This document shows, piece by piece, positions 1-8,688 of a DNA stretch of 20,667 nucleotides. The notes beneath the pieces were generated by a model that had not been told where the DNA came from, did not search any database, and saw only the letters and a list, made by a program, of their open reading frames with translations. The stretch is taken from NCBI GenBank assembly GCA_030640215.1, contig DAOWJU010000047.1, forward strand, positions 1 to 20,667. The letters run 5' to 3'. This stretch comes from Desulfuromonadales bacterium. GTDB taxonomy: Bacteria > Desulfobacterota > Desulfuromonadia > Desulfuromonadales > BM103. Each line of letters opens with the position of its first letter. Position 1 is the stretch's first letter. The position numbers were made by a program, and so were the translations under genes.

Positions 1-33
1 ATCAGAGAAGTGTTGGCCAAGGCGGCAATTTAG
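1..33 (+). CDS. possible C-terminal tail of a plus-strand gene (partial)
   Basis: Reading frame 1 is open from the first base and ends at TAG (31-33), giving the tail I-R-E-V-L-A-K-A-A-I. The codon choice and the Ala/Lys/Glu helix-like composition fit a protein end, and the position, converging on the minus-strand gene that stops at 53, would be an ordinary convergent arrangement. Ten codons are too few to identify a family or to exclude chance. Confidence 0.3.
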   Translation: MREVLAKAAI

Positions 34-52
34 ATTAGATATTGCAGAATCA

Positions 53-1123
53 CTAATCAAGAGCAGCCTTGAAGCTGGGCGACAGGGACTTTAATTTGAC
101 AATGCGTTCATCTTTAGGCAGAGAACCAAGATCTTTCACTTTTGCATAAAATTTATTTAGATCATAATCAACTTGACGCAACAACATTTGAAACGCCGGG
201 ACCAGCTCGTAATAGGTTGCCATGGAAGACAAGCGCGCATTATTCAGGCCACCGCTCATCCACTGATCATAGCCATCATAACCGGCCCAACCCTGCTTCA
301 GATGCTCATACTTCTCAAAAGCATGCGTAATAACATCCTGTTTTGCTAAACGTTTCTGATCGTTGTCAAGTTCAGAAGCATAGAGTTGTCGTAGCTCATC
401 ACGGATCGTTCCCAGAAATTTGTTAAAGTCTGCGGATTGCCCCTCACGCTGCAAGCATTGTTGCCAAAGGTCTGAAGATCCTGTTTCTTCCAGCCAACGC
501 CGCAATCCTTCCATCTCTACCGTCTTGGCAAAAGATTCATTGAATGCTGTATCGTTCTGGACGTAGATAACCTTGTGAGACATTTCATGAAAAAGGAGTG
601 CCGCTAAACGGATATCATCATTGGTAAGAAAAGTATTCAGGACCGGGTCATCAAACCAATTGAGCGTTGAGTAGGCCTGCACACCGTAGACATCGACATC
701 GAAACCTTGTGCCGAAAGACTCTTCGCCATCTCTTTGGCTGGTACCTGATCAAAGTAACCACGGTAAGTAACGCAACCAGCTATGGGGAAACACCACTGA
801 TTAAGTTTGAGCGAAAATTCAGGAGCAGCAACCAGATTCCAGACCACGTAAGGACGTTCAAGATCGACGTATGTTCGATAGCTGCCAGAATCTGGTAGAT
901 GGAGGGAGTTAACCGCAAATTCTCGCATTCGAACAACTTTGGTCAGTTGATCGCGAACATCTTGAGATTCGTTTTCTTGAGCAAGAATGTCTTCAATAGG
1001 TTCGGCACTCGCCATTACGGACAAATGCCCTTTAACACACTGAGCAAGGTACTGACTCTCGCTACAGGCACTCAAAAGCAGAAGAGATAAAACAAATACC
1101 AATATATAGAGAAGACGTCGCAT
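53..1123 (-). CDS. putative zinc aminopeptidase lipoprotein (Aminopep/COG4324 type)
   Basis: About 356 residues. It begins with a basic-hydrophobic signal peptide ending in a lipobox L-S-A-C (Cys20), so the product is probably anchored to a membrane on the periplasmic side. The zinc-peptidase signature H-E-M-S-H lies at about residues 179-183, and an N-E-S-F-A motif about 13 residues later supplies a likely third zinc ligand (Glu196), the layout of gluzincin peptidases. The overall pattern matches the predicted aminopeptidases of COG4324; the substrate is unknown. The start is placed at ATG 1123 because AGGTGG (1140-1135) lies 11 bases upstream; ATG 1132 and GTG 1138 are in frame but sit on or beside that site. 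It is the last gene of the murJ-ogt run, 51 bases after ogt. No clear terminator is seen between its TAG and base 1. Confidence 0.82.
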   Translation of the reverse strand: MRRLLYILVFVLSLLLLSACSESQYLAQCVKGHLSVMASAEPIEDILAQENESQDVRDQLTKVVRMREFAVNSLHLPDSGSYRTYVDLERPYVVWNLVAAPEFSLKLNQWCFPIAGCVTYRGYFDQVPAKEMAKSLSAQGFDVDVYGVQAYSTLNWFDDPVLNTFLTNDDIRLAALLFHEMSHKVIYVQNDTAFNESFAKTVEMEGLRRWLEETGSSDLWQQCLQREGQSADFNKFLGTIRDELRQLYASELDNDQKRLAKQDVITHAFEKYEHLKQGWAGYDGYDQWMSGGLNNARLSSMATYYELVPAFQMLLRQVDYDLNKFYAKVKDLGSLPKDERIVKLKSLSPSFKAALD

Positions 1124-1174
1124 GGAAAGCATGACCACCTGTCTGTGAATTTCAGTGGGCTGAAGATACAGAAG

Positions 1175-1690
1175 CTATGCGTTAGCGAGCCTGCGTTCAA
1201 AATCGATCAACCAGGCTTTGGTGCTGGTACCGCGCGCTGCAGAGTATTGACCGATATAGCCATCAGCATTTACAACACGATGACACGGCACAATCAACGG
1301 AAAAGGATTTGATGACATGACCCCACCAACAGCTCTGGCCGCTCTGGGAGAACCCGCCACAGTCGCCAACTCACCATAGGAGATGACCGAGCCATAGGGT
1401 ACCTTAAGCAGCGCTTGCTGAACCTTGCATGCAAACGGGGTCAGCGAGCCATTATCAAGCGGTAGATTAAAGTTACGTCGTTCAGCAAAGAAATACTCCG
1501 TTAGTTGCTTCAAGCCTTCATCCGTAAGCGGTTGAGAGGCCTGTTCTGCCTCTGGGTAGAAACTCTTGATTGATGAATAAATTTCATCAGTGGAGTTTTC
1601 AAAACAGACCCGGATTAAACGTTCTCCTCTTGCAACAACAGCAATATTGCCATGCTCAAACGATACCATATCCCACTGTTCATTCGCCAT
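1175..1690 (-). CDS. ogt: methylated-DNA--protein-cysteine methyltransferase
   Basis: About 171 residues, the usual size for a stand-alone Ogt. It repairs O6-alkylguanine by transferring the alkyl group irreversibly to its own cysteine. The active-site motif P-C-H-R-V is at residues 135-139 (Cys136), preceded by the R-A-V-G helix (Arg119, probable base-flipping arginine) and N-P-F-P (Asn128). The N-terminal domain has little similarity to other families, as is normal. After the active site, the usual Y-x-G-G loop reads Y-S-A-A with two or so extra residues before the conserved Lys-x-Trp-Leu, which could alter substrate range. ATG 1690 is chosen because AGGAGG (1703-1698) sits 7 bases upstream; an in-frame ATG at 1708 lies upstream of that site. 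The start overlaps the end of murJ by 11 bases, so translation is probably coupled. Confidence 0.93.
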   Translation of the reverse strand: MANEQWDMVSFEHGNIAVVARGERLIRVCFENSTDEIYSSIKSFYPEAEQASQPLTDEGLKQLTEYFFAERRNFNLPLDNGSLTPFACKVQQALLKVPYGSVISYGELATVAGSPRAARAVGGVMSSNPFPLIVPCHRVVNADGYIGQYSAARGTSTKAWLIDFERRLANA

Positions 1691-3293
1691 GTGCATCCCT
1701 CCTGTCATTTGTCACCCTTCTAAAAAGTTTCTTTGCCAGCATCGCCCAGGCCTCCTGCATTTCTTTAACACCCAAAAGCCACAGGCTGGCAGCATAAACC
1801 AGACATCCAGATAGAACTGCAAAACCAAGCAAAACAAAACGCGTAACGAAAGGTCCTGGAGTCAACCAGTCAACCTGGGCAAGGATCAGAGCCACAACAA
1901 CAGCCATAAGACACAATCCCGGGAGCATACGGAGAAGAATGCGAGGAATTTCAGAGAGGTGGAGAGTACCAAGACGACGCGAAAGCAACAGAGTCAGAAC
2001 CACAGCATTAAAAACAGAAGCAATTGTCAAAGCAAGAGCCAACCCTGCGTGTCCCATCGATTGCATTAACAGAAGCCCTGCGACAACATTGACCAGAAGT
2101 GTCCAGAATGAGACCAGGACAGGAGTACGTGTGTCTTTCATCGCGTAGAATGATGGCACAACGACACGGCTGATACCGACAAAGAGAAGAGCTGGAGCGT
2201 ACCACGCCAACGCCAGACCCGCCTGCGAAACATCAAAAGAAGAGAAGCTTCCACGCATAAAGAACAGGCTGTAAACAGCTTGATTGCAGAGAATCAAGCC
2301 CAAGGTCGCCGGGATTGTGACCAGCAGGATCAGGACCAGGGCAAAGCGAAGTGATTCGCGAAAACCATCCATATCTTCAGCCGCAGCCTGACGGCTCATG
2401 GCCGGCAGAACCGCCTGTGCCAGAGAAACAATAAAGACCCCTTGGGGGAATTCAAAGAGCCGCTGGCCATAATAAAGCCAGGAGACGCTACCCTCCTGCA
2501 GGAAAGAGGCAAGCAGGCGGGTAACAACCACGTTAATTTGATAAATGGCGACCCCGAGGATTCCCGGCACCATGAGTTTAGCGACCCTGACAACAGCCGT
2601 ATGACGAAAATTAAAATCAAGACGTAAATCATAGCCAAATCGGTAGAGCACTGGAATCTGCATGGCAAACTGGACAACCCCGCCGATCAGGACACCACAG
2701 GCCAAGGCAATAATCGGTTGTTCCATCCTTGGTGCGAGCACCAGGGCAGAGCCGATCATGGCCAGATTCAGCATGACAGGGGAAAGTGCAGGCACCAGGA
2801 AGTGTCCAGAGACATTCAACACACCGGCAAAGAGGGCAACCAGGCTGACGAAGAAAATATATGGAAACATCAACCGGTTGAGAAGATCTGTCAGAGCCAA
2901 TTTTCCGGCACTTCCGGAAAAACCATAGCCGATCAGTTTAACCAGCCAGGGCGAGGAAAGGATACCAACCAGAGTTACACCTGCCAGAACCAACAGCAGC
3001 AATGTCCAGCAGATACGTACGACCCGGCGGGCTTCATCAGTTCCTTCCTGTTGCAAAACATCCGTAAAGGTCGGCACAAATGCGGCAGTAAGTGACCCTT
3101 CCGCAAAAAATCTCCGCAACAGGTTGGGGATTGTGAAGGCGACAAAAAAAGCATCCGTCACCAAACCGGCTCCGAAAACTGCAGCAACCACCATATCTCT
3201 AACCAGGCCAGCAACCCGACTGGTCATGGTCGCCATGCTAAGAACGCTGGTCGCTCTGGCTATTTGTTTCTTTTCGTGGCTAGCCGTCGACAC
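1680..3293 (-). CDS. murJ: lipid II flippase MurJ (MviN family)
   Basis: 537 residues, close to the usual 510-540. MurJ moves lipid-linked peptidoglycan precursor from the inner to the outer face of the cytoplasmic membrane. The N-terminal signature is clear: T-S-R-V-A-G-L-V-R-D, then T-D-A-F-F-V-A-F-x-I-P-N-L-L-R-R-F-F-A-E-G followed by A-F-V-P, which contains the essential arginines of the central cavity. The rest is a chain of hydrophobic segments consistent with about 14 membrane helices. Translation starts at GTG 3293; the upstream sequence has only a poor GTGGG as ribosome site, so the start is the least certain part. The gene is divergent from rpsT across an AT-rich 186-base region and leads the operon murJ-ogt-aminopeptidase. 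Confidence 0.94.
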   Translation of the reverse strand: MSTASHEKKQIARATSVLSMATMTSRVAGLVRDMVVAAVFGAGLVTDAFFVAFTIPNLLRRFFAEGSLTAAFVPTFTDVLQQEGTDEARRVVRICWTLLLLVLAGVTLVGILSSPWLVKLIGYGFSGSAGKLALTDLLNRLMFPYIFFVSLVALFAGVLNVSGHFLVPALSPVMLNLAMIGSALVLAPRMEQPIIALACGVLIGGVVQFAMQIPVLYRFGYDLRLDFNFRHTAVVRVAKLMVPGILGVAIYQINVVVTRLLASFLQEGSVSWLYYGQRLFEFPQGVFIVSLAQAVLPAMSRQAAAEDMDGFRESLRFALVLILLVTIPATLGLILCNQAVYSLFFMRGSFSSFDVSQAGLALAWYAPALLFVGISRVVVPSFYAMKDTRTPVLVSFWTLLVNVVAGLLLMQSMGHAGLALALTIASVFNAVVLTLLLSRRLGTLHLSEIPRILLRMLPGLCLMAVVVALILAQVDWLTPGPFVTRFVLLGFAVLSGCLVYAASLWLLGVKEMQEAWAMLAKKLFRRVTNDRRDAHGE

Positions 3294-3399
3294 TGCATTT
3301 TACCCACGATGTAGTATTATTTTTCATTAATCCCTCGAAATCCATCCATAACATACTTATATTTAACGATATTTTTTTCAATATTGGAATCTTTTTATC

Positions 3400-3428
3400 T
3401 TGACTGGGCTCCCGACGAATGATATAAA
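3400..3428 (+). promoter_or_regulatory. sigma-70-like promoter of rpsT
   Basis: A -35 box TTGACT (3400-3405) and a -10 box TATAAA (3423-3428) are separated by 17 bases, near ideal. Transcription would start at about 3435, leaving a leader of roughly 45 bases before rpsT. Confidence 0.7.
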
Positions 3429-3479
3429 TCTGACGCTCAAACAATAATACACACAGGAAACGTTCCGGAGGAAATAAAA

Positions 3480-3752
3480 GTGGCTAATCACAAATCAGCA
3501 GAGAAACGTAATCGTCAAAACAAAATCCGCAATGCTCGCAACACTCATATTCGATCAACCATGCGCAGCTTAGTAAAGAAGCTTCGTATTGCCAGTGCAG
3601 AGGGCGACATGGAGACTGCAAAGTCTCTCCTCGAGAAAGTCGTTCCATACATCGACAAGGCAGCGACCAAAGGTGTCATTCACAAAGCGACGGCAAGCCG
3701 CAAAATCAGCCGCCTGACCAAACTGGTCAGCAGCACTGCTGCTGCAGAATAA
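3480..3752 (+). CDS. rpsT: 30S ribosomal protein S20
   Basis: 90 residues, very basic, with the typical start M-A-N-H-K-S-A-E-K-R and helical Lys/Arg-rich body of S20, which binds 16S rRNA early in small-subunit assembly. Translation starts at GTG 3480; a strong GGAGG (3467-3471) sits 8 bases upstream. It is a single-gene unit, the only clear plus-strand gene here, divergent from murJ and convergent with holA, with its own promoter and terminator. The neighbourhood of murJ, rpsT and holA is common in related genomes, from general knowledge. Confidence 0.97.
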   Translation: MANHKSAEKRNRQNKIRNARNTHIRSTMRSLVKKLRIASAEGDMETAKSLLEKVVPYIDKAATKGVIHKATASRKISRLTKLVSSTAAAE

Positions 3753-3767
3753 ATAAAAGTAAGAATC

Positions 3768-3801
3768 AAAGGGAGCGCCTGAAAGCAGGTTGCTCCCTTT
3801 T
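3768..3801 (+). terminator. rho-independent terminator of rpsT, possibly shared with holA
   Basis: Stem AAAGGGAGC (3768-3776) pairs with GCTCCCTTT (3792-3800); an inner CCTG/CAGG stem (3778-3781 with 3786-3789) closes on AAAG. The downstream side is T-rich (TTTTCCTTTTATT). Read on the minus strand the hairpin is followed by TTTGATTCTT, so it could also stop the holA transcript that ends at 3825. Confidence 0.85.
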
Positions 3802-3824
3802 CCTTTTATTTGGCCCAGTACGCC

Positions 3825-4832
3825 TCAGTGTCTACTTTTCCCAAGCGCCGAAATCTCAAGAACCAGCTTCTCCATACACATCTTCGGATCACCACCACTT
3901 GACTTCAAAGCCAAGTCCGTTGCCAGAAAAGCATTAAACACCTGCCGGTAGTGCTGATTGTCAAACCTGCCCGCCTGCTGCATCAAACCTTTTAGAAAGT
4001 AGGGACTAACGCCAACCCTTTTCGGGAATTCACTTTGCGGTACCTTCTGGACGGTCAGTTCTCTGATCTTCCACATTTGCCTGAAATGCCTGGTCATCAT
4101 GGCCAAGACCATGAGCGGAGCCTGTCCTTCTGCCAGCAAGCGATCAAGCAATTGCAAAGCTGTCGAGCTATCACCCTGCCCCAAGGCATCTGTCAAATCA
4201 AAAACGCTCTCAATACGAGTATCAGAAACAATGGCGGCAACATCGTTCTCGTCGGCGAGATCACGCTCACCAAGATAACCGACCAGCTTTTCCAGTTCAC
4301 CCTGTACTTCAACGAGGTTTGTGCCGACTCTTTTACAGAAGAGTTTCAGGGCTCCCCCAGTCAAAGTCACATTAAATGATTTTGCCAGTTCCCGAACAAA
4401 CGTGGGTAACTGGTTCTCATATATTTTCTTAAACTCGATTGCTGTGCCAGTTTTTTTAAGCACTTGATAAATCTTGCGGCGGGCATCAATTTTCTCTGCC
4501 GTGAGCAACAACACGGTTTCCGGAACCGGGTCCTCGATGTAAGATAACAAACCATCCAGCTGATCTGCTGAAGCCTCGTGAATGTTTTTGATAATAACCA
4601 GGCGGCGATCAGAAAAAACCGGGAAGGTTCTGGCCTGTTCGATAATATCGATAGCCTTAAAGTCTCGTCCATAAAACTGAGTCAGGTTGAAATCCCGGTT
4701 CTCGGGGAGCACGACAGCATCACGTATAGCCTGGAGCCCCTCTTCAACAAAATAGGATTCCTGTCCATAAAGCAAAATCAGGCTGGGAAGAGATCCGGCC
4801 TGAATAATATTTCGCAATTGGTTTAAAGACAT
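3825..4832 (-). CDS. holA: DNA polymerase III subunit delta
   Basis: 335 residues, normal for HolA. Delta is the wrench of the clamp loader that opens the beta sliding clamp. The N-terminal L-L-Y-G-Q-E-S-Y-F-V-E-E segment is the family hallmark of the Walker-less ATPase-like domain I, followed by the middle helical domain and the C-terminal collar region (A-x-M-x-x-R-H-F-R-Q-M pattern near residue 250, then H-Y-R-Q and F-N-A-F). It is the last gene of infA-leuS-lptE-holA, starting 14 bases after lptE; the only Shine-Dalgarno-like GAGG overlaps the lptE stop and lies 12 bases from the ATG, suggesting coupling to lptE translation. Placement directly after lptE is the widespread bacterial arrangement. 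Confidence 0.95.
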   Translation of the reverse strand: MSLNQLRNIIQAGSLPSLILLYGQESYFVEEGLQAIRDAVVLPENRDFNLTQFYGRDFKAIDIIEQARTFPVFSDRRLVIIKNIHEASADQLDGLLSYIEDPVPETVLLLTAEKIDARRKIYQVLKKTGTAIEFKKIYENQLPTFVRELAKSFNVTLTGGALKLFCKRVGTNLVEVQGELEKLVGYLGERDLADENDVAAIVSDTRIESVFDLTDALGQGDSSTALQLLDRLLAEGQAPLMVLAMMTRHFRQMWKIRELTVQKVPQSEFPKRVGVSPYFLKGLMQQAGRFDNQHYRQVFNAFLATDLALKSSGGDPKMCMEKLVLEISALGKSRH

Positions 4833-4846
4833 TATGGAGAAGGACC

Positions 4847-5371
4847 TCAGAAACTGTTCAACAGCTGACTGTAGATATCTTCGGCAAGTCGTTTTGAAGC
4901 CTGACGTGCAGCCTGACGTTCACCTTCAAGTTGCAGGTTCTTGTTAACCGTAGCCAGGTAATCTTCACTACGCTGTAAATTTCCCTGCCAGAGGATTTCG
5001 TTACTCTCTTTATCCAGGAGCCTTACGGACACTGTCATCGTTGCCCGATAATCGGTAATCTGGTCAGATGTACCGTAGGCACGAGCGCTGCTGCTAAAAT
5101 CTTTCACCTCTCCAACCAACCGAACCTCTGCCAAGGCCGGGTTCTCCGTCAACTCTACAAGCCTTGTTCTGGCTAACTCGGCAACCAGAGCATCGGTAAT
5201 ATAATTCTCCAGATATGGCTCCGTCGTCTGATTTTCAAACAGCTGCAGATAGAGAATACGTGCGTCACCACCAACCCAGCTATCTGACGAACCGGGCGTA
5301 TGGTAACCACACCCCGCGAGCAGGAGGATAAATAGAATTGCGATTACCGGGAGAATTGAGACAATGCGCAT
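4847..5371 (-). CDS. lptE: LPS-assembly lipoprotein LptE
   Basis: 174 residues. It has a signal peptide with lipobox L-A-G-C (Cys21) followed by G-Y-H-T-P-G, the typical mature start of LptE. The body has the family pattern of a short alpha/beta fold (F-E-N-Q-T-T-E-P-Y-L-E, A-R-T-R-L-V-E-L, a central A-x-x-R-L-V-G-E-V beta strand, and a C-terminal helix with A-x-R-L-A-E-D-I). LptE plugs and assists folding of LptD, which inserts lipopolysaccharide into the outer membrane; its presence implies an LPS-bearing diderm. Start ATG 5371 is 5 bases after leuS and is preceded by AGGA overlapping the leuS end. Sequence identity in this family is low, so the call rests on the lipobox, size and the leuS-lptE-holA context. 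Confidence 0.88.
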   Translation of the reverse strand: MRIVSILPVIAILFILLLAGCGYHTPGSSDSWVGGDARILYLQLFENQTTEPYLENYITDALVAELARTRLVELTENPALAEVRLVGEVKDFSSSARAYGTSDQITDYRATMTVSVRLLDKESNEILWQGNLQRSEDYLATVNKNLQLEGERQAARQASKRLAEDIYSQLLNSF

Positions 5372-5376
5372 TAGCT

Positions 5377-7938
5377 TTATCCTACGACTATGTTGACGAG
5401 TCGACCAGGGACTACAATCACCTTACGAACCGTTTTATCCGCAATGAAACGCATGACATTCGTGTCTGCCAAAGCTGCCGCTTCTACGGTATCTTTATCA
5501 GCGTCGGCAGCGACTGTCACCTTACCGCGAACCTTGCCATTGACTTGCACTACGATCAGAAGAGTATCAGCAAGCAGAGCGTCTTCATCCCAAACCGGCC
5601 AGCCACACTCATCCAGTGAATCCTCATAACCAAGCTCTTGCCACAACTCTTCACAAATATGAGGAACAAATGGTGCCATCAAGCGGACAACTGATTCGAT
5701 TGCCTCGCGCAGGACTTCCGGTGCAGCTTCTTTATCAGGAGCAGCCGAGATACTATTCACCAGCTCCATAACCGCGGCAATCGCCGTATTAAAGTGAAAG
5801 CTGCCATCGATATCCTCAGTTACCTTTTTAATCGTGCGGTGAACCAGTCGGCGCAGATCCTTCGCCGCAGACGACAGCGTTCCGGTATCGACTTCAGAGA
5901 CATCATCAATCGTCGCAAGGTTATCATACACCAGACGCCAGATCCGGTTCAGAAAGCGATAGCACCCTTCCACCCCCTGATCGTTCCATTCAAGATCTTT
6001 TTCCGGAGGGGCAGCAAAGAGGGTAAAGAGGCGTGCAGTATCAGCACCATATCGTTTGATAAGTCCGTCTGGATCAATCACGTTCTTCTTGGACTTACTC
6101 ATTTTTTCATTACGCCCTGAGACAGCTTCTGCCTGACAACGGGAGCAACGACCATCTTCTACCTCTTCCGGATAGAGCCAGCCATGCTCCGGGCAGGAGC
6201 GGGTCTCCATGCAGACCATACCTTGCGTCAGCAGGTTTTCAAAAGGCTCATCAAGAGAGATCATCCCCAGATCACGCAAGATTTTGGTCCAGAAGCGAGC
6301 ATAGAGAAGATGCATGACGGCATGCTCTACGCCACCAATATACTGGTCTGCTGGCAGCCAGTAATCAACGGCAGCCTGATCGACCGGCGACGTCTCACAA
6401 TGCGGGCTGGCATAGCGGAGAAAATACCAGGAGCTTTCAATAAAAGTGTCAAAGGTGTCCGTCTCCCGCCTGGCCGGTTGACCACATTGTGGACAGGGGG
6501 TATTGACAAAAGACTCCAGCTTCGCGAGGGGGCTACCACCCTCACCGGTAAACTCTATATCAATCGGCAGCTTTACCGGCAGATCCTGTTCGGGAACCGG
6601 AACTGCCCCACAATCCTTACAATAGATAATAGGAATCGGGGTTCCCCAATAACGCTGCCTCGACACCAACCAGTCGCGTATGCGGTAGTTGACAGAGCTC
6701 TGGCCAGCACCTTGTGCTTCAAGAGCCGCTGAGACTTTCTCTTTTCCTGCGTCGTTATCCAGACCATCGAAGTCGCCTGAGTTGACCATCGTCCCCGGCC
6801 CTTCCCAGGCCTCAGTCATCGTGGCAGGATCGAGAGTCTCACCTTCTGGCTGAATCACCACCTGCATCGGCAGATCGTATTTGCGGGCAAACTCGAAATC
6901 GCGCTGGTCATGAGTCGGCACAGCCATAACAGCTCCAGTGCCGTAGCCCATAAGGACAAAGTTGGCCAGGAACACAGGCATCTTCGCCCCATTCACAGGA
7001 TTAACACAGTAGGAGCCGGTAAAAACGCCCTCTTTTTCATATTCGTCGCTTGATCGTTGTATCTGATCAACATTCTGCACTTTTTTGATAAATGCTGCGA
7101 CTTCTTCACGACGCTCCGAAACTGTGAGAGTTTCGGCTAAGGGATGCTCCGGGGCCAGACTCATGAAAGTCGCTCCGAACAATGTATCAGGACGTGTTGT
7201 GAAAACCCGCACAGACTGGTCTTTGCCCTCTACAGAAAATTCAATCTCAGCACCCGTGCTCTTGCCGATCCAGTTACGCTGCATCGTCAATACGGATTCA
7301 GGCCAGCCAGGTAATTTCCCGGTCCACTCAAGCAGTTCCTCGGCATAGGAGGTAATCCGGAAGAACCACTGATCTAGCTCTTTCTGCTCGACCTTGTTCT
7401 CACAGCGCCAGCAACACTCCTCTTCGACCTGTTCATTGGCCAGAACTGTCTCACACTCTGGGCACCAGTTAACAGCAGCACTCTTTTTATAGGCCAAGCC
7501 TTTCTCAAACATCTTCAGGAAGATCAGCTGTTCCCAGCGGTAATAATCCGGATCACAGGTTGCCAGCTCCCGGCTCCAGTCGTAGGAAAGTCCCATACGT
7601 TTGAGCTGGGTCCGCATGTTGGCAATATTTTCTTTCGTCCATACCGCAGGGTGAGTTCCATGCTGGATAGCAGCATTCTCCGCTGGCATCCCAAAGGCAT
7701 CCCAGCCCATCGGATGCAGGACATTGTAACCCTGCAGACGCTTGAAGCGAGCAACAACGTCACCTATTGAGTAATTCCGGACATGCCCCATATGAATACG
7801 ACCGGATGGATACGGGAACATCTCCAGAAGATAATATTTCGGTTTATTACCATCCTCGGAGACTTTCCACGGCTGATTTTCCAGCCACTGATCCTGCCAG
7901 TATTTTTCAATTTCCAAGGGTTTGTAGCGTTCCAGCAT
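5377..7938 (-). CDS. leuS: leucyl-tRNA synthetase
   Basis: 853 residues, full length. It charges tRNA-Leu in the cytoplasm. Class I signatures are the H-M-G-H motif (49-52) and K-M-S-K-S (612-616). A zinc-binding cluster C-P-E-C / C-W-R-C is at 159-179. The CP1 editing domain has T-T-R-P-D-T (about 247-252) and the conserved [12 protein letters not shown] with Asp344, so post-transfer editing is intact. A second four-cysteine group (Cys576, 582, 598, 601) lies just before K-M-S-K-S, in the leucyl-specific insertion. The anticodon-binding and C-terminal domains follow. ATG 7938 has GGAGG 4-5 bases upstream. It follows infA after 107 bases that contain a small hairpin and leads directly into lptE. 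Confidence 0.98.
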   Translation of the reverse strand: MLERYKPLEIEKYWQDQWLENQPWKVSEDGNKPKYYLLEMFPYPSGRIHMGHVRNYSIGDVVARFKRLQGYNVLHPMGWDAFGMPAENAAIQHGTHPAVWTKENIANMRTQLKRMGLSYDWSRELATCDPDYYRWEQLIFLKMFEKGLAYKKSAAVNWCPECETVLANEQVEEECCWRCENKVEQKELDQWFFRITSYAEELLEWTGKLPGWPESVLTMQRNWIGKSTGAEIEFSVEGKDQSVRVFTTRPDTLFGATFMSLAPEHPLAETLTVSERREEVAAFIKKVQNVDQIQRSSDEYEKEGVFTGSYCVNPVNGAKMPVFLANFVLMGYGTGAVMAVPTHDQRDFEFARKYDLPMQVVIQPEGETLDPATMTEAWEGPGTMVNSGDFDGLDNDAGKEKVSAALEAQGAGQSSVNYRIRDWLVSRQRYWGTPIPIIYCKDCGAVPVPEQDLPVKLPIDIEFTGEGGSPLAKLESFVNTPCPQCGQPARRETDTFDTFIESSWYFLRYASPHCETSPVDQAAVDYWLPADQYIGGVEHAVMHLLYARFWTKILRDLGMISLDEPFENLLTQGMVCMETRSCPEHGWLYPEEVEDGRCSRCQAEAVSGRNEKMSKSKKNVIDPDGLIKRYGADTARLFTLFAAPPEKDLEWNDQGVEGCYRFLNRIWRLVYDNLATIDDVSEVDTGTLSSAAKDLRRLVHRTIKKVTEDIDGSFHFNTAIAAVMELVNSISAAPDKEAAPEVLREAIESVVRLMAPFVPHICEELWQELGYEDSLDECGWPVWDEDALLADTLLIVVQVNGKVRGKVTVAADADKDTVEAAALADTNVMRFIADKTVRKVIVVPGRLVNIVVG

Positions 7939-7964
7939 ACTTCCTCCACGACCTGAAACATGAA

Positions 7965-7982
7965 AACCGGCATCAGCCGGTT
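7965..7982 (-). terminator. weak hairpin between infA and leuS, possible terminator or attenuator
   Basis: On the minus strand AACCGGC, loop TGAT, GCCGGTT forms a 7-base-pair stem, followed by TTCATGTTTC. The T-run is interrupted, so termination would be partial at best. It sits 63 bases after the infA stop and just ahead of the leuS ribosome site, where it could reduce read-through or stabilise the infA message. Confidence 0.4.
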
Positions 7983-8045
7983 ATTCGCATGGGCAAGGCC
8001 CCTGCAGAAGTTCAGCACAACTGCAGTAGCCACCTGAAAACCAGA

Positions 8046-8264
8046 TTACTTGGCGCGATAGGTAATGCGACCGCGAGTAAGATCGTAAGGCGAAAGTTCT
8101 ACCGTCACCCGATCCCCGGGCAGAATGCGGATATAGTACTTGCGCATTTTCCCGGAAATGTGGGCCAGAACAACATGCCCGTTATCGAGCTCGACCTTGA
8201 ACATTGCATTTGGCAATGGTTCTATAACACTACCTTCAACTTCAATTGCTTCTTCTTTAGACAA
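8046..8264 (-). CDS. infA: translation initiation factor IF-1
   Basis: 72 residues, exactly the family length: [11 protein letters not shown], then the OB-fold with [40 protein letters not shown]-1 occupies the ribosomal A site during initiation. The start codon is TTG 8264, firmly supported by AGGAGG (8275-8270) 5 bases upstream; there is no ATG in reach. It lies 34 bases after the last chemosensory receiver gene with no visible terminator, and 107 bases before leuS. I see no convincing separate promoter in the 34-base spacer, so it may be co-transcribed with the upstream genes or have a promoter inside them. Confidence 0.97.
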   Translation of the reverse strand: MSKEEAIEVEGSVIEPLPNAMFKVELDNGHVVLAHISGKMRKYYIRILPGDRVTVELSPYDLTRGRITYRAK

Positions 8265-8298
8265 ACTCGCCTCCTGATATGGTTAAGTTAGCTGAGGA

Positions 8299-8673
8299 TC
8301 AAACACTCATTAGTTTCTTGACTGTCTCCAGAATTTTCATCGTCTGGATCGGCTTGGTAATATATTCATTAGCGCCAAGAGCCAAGGCTCTTTCACGATC
8401 TTCTGTCGCACCTTCCGTGGTAATAACAATGATCGGTGTTTCTTTATAATTCGGATCGTTGCGTACCATGCTCACCAACTTTAAACCATCCATAATCGGC
8501 ATATTGATGTCAGTGAGAATAAGATCAAACTTATCTGCGCTCAATTTTTTCAGGCCATCTACGCCATCATTAGCCTCAACGATCTGGAAGCCACGGATAC
8601 GCTTCAACGCAAAGACGATCAACTGTCGCATGGTGGGTGAGTCTTCAACAACAAGAACCTTATAGCCAGTCAT
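8299..8673 (-). CDS. CheY-like single-domain response regulator
   Basis: 124 residues, a receiver domain only. Acidic pocket Glu10-Asp11, phospho-acceptor Asp55 in L-T-D-I-N-M-P, Thr85 or Thr86 in I-T-T-E-G and Lys107 in T-K-P are all present, so it should be phosphorylated, most likely by the CheA encoded in the same cluster. ATG 8673 is preceded by GGGGAG 8 bases upstream. It is the last gene of the chemosensory run, 15 bases after the GAF protein and 34 bases before infA. It is clearly more similar to the CheY at 19402-19773 (shared T-D-I-N-M-P, N-Y-x-E-T-P, T-E-G, A-L-G-A-N) than to the receiver at 15318-15686, so the two look like paralogues flanking the cluster. Confidence 0.93.
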   Translation of the reverse strand: MTGYKVLVVEDSPTMRQLIVFALKRIRGFQIVEANDGVDGLKKLSADKFDLILTDINMPIMDGLKLVSMVRNDPNYKETPIIVITTEGATEDRERALALGANEYITKPIQTMKILETVKKLMSV

Positions 8674-8688
8674 GGAAATTCTCCCCGT

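Noticed and set aside
3294..3399. Possible divergent promoter for murJ on the minus strand (TTGAAA with an AT-rich stretch about 17 bases on)
   Set aside because: The region is so AT-rich that -35/-10-like boxes arise easily; the best -10 (AAGTAT) is poor, so it is not listed as a feature.
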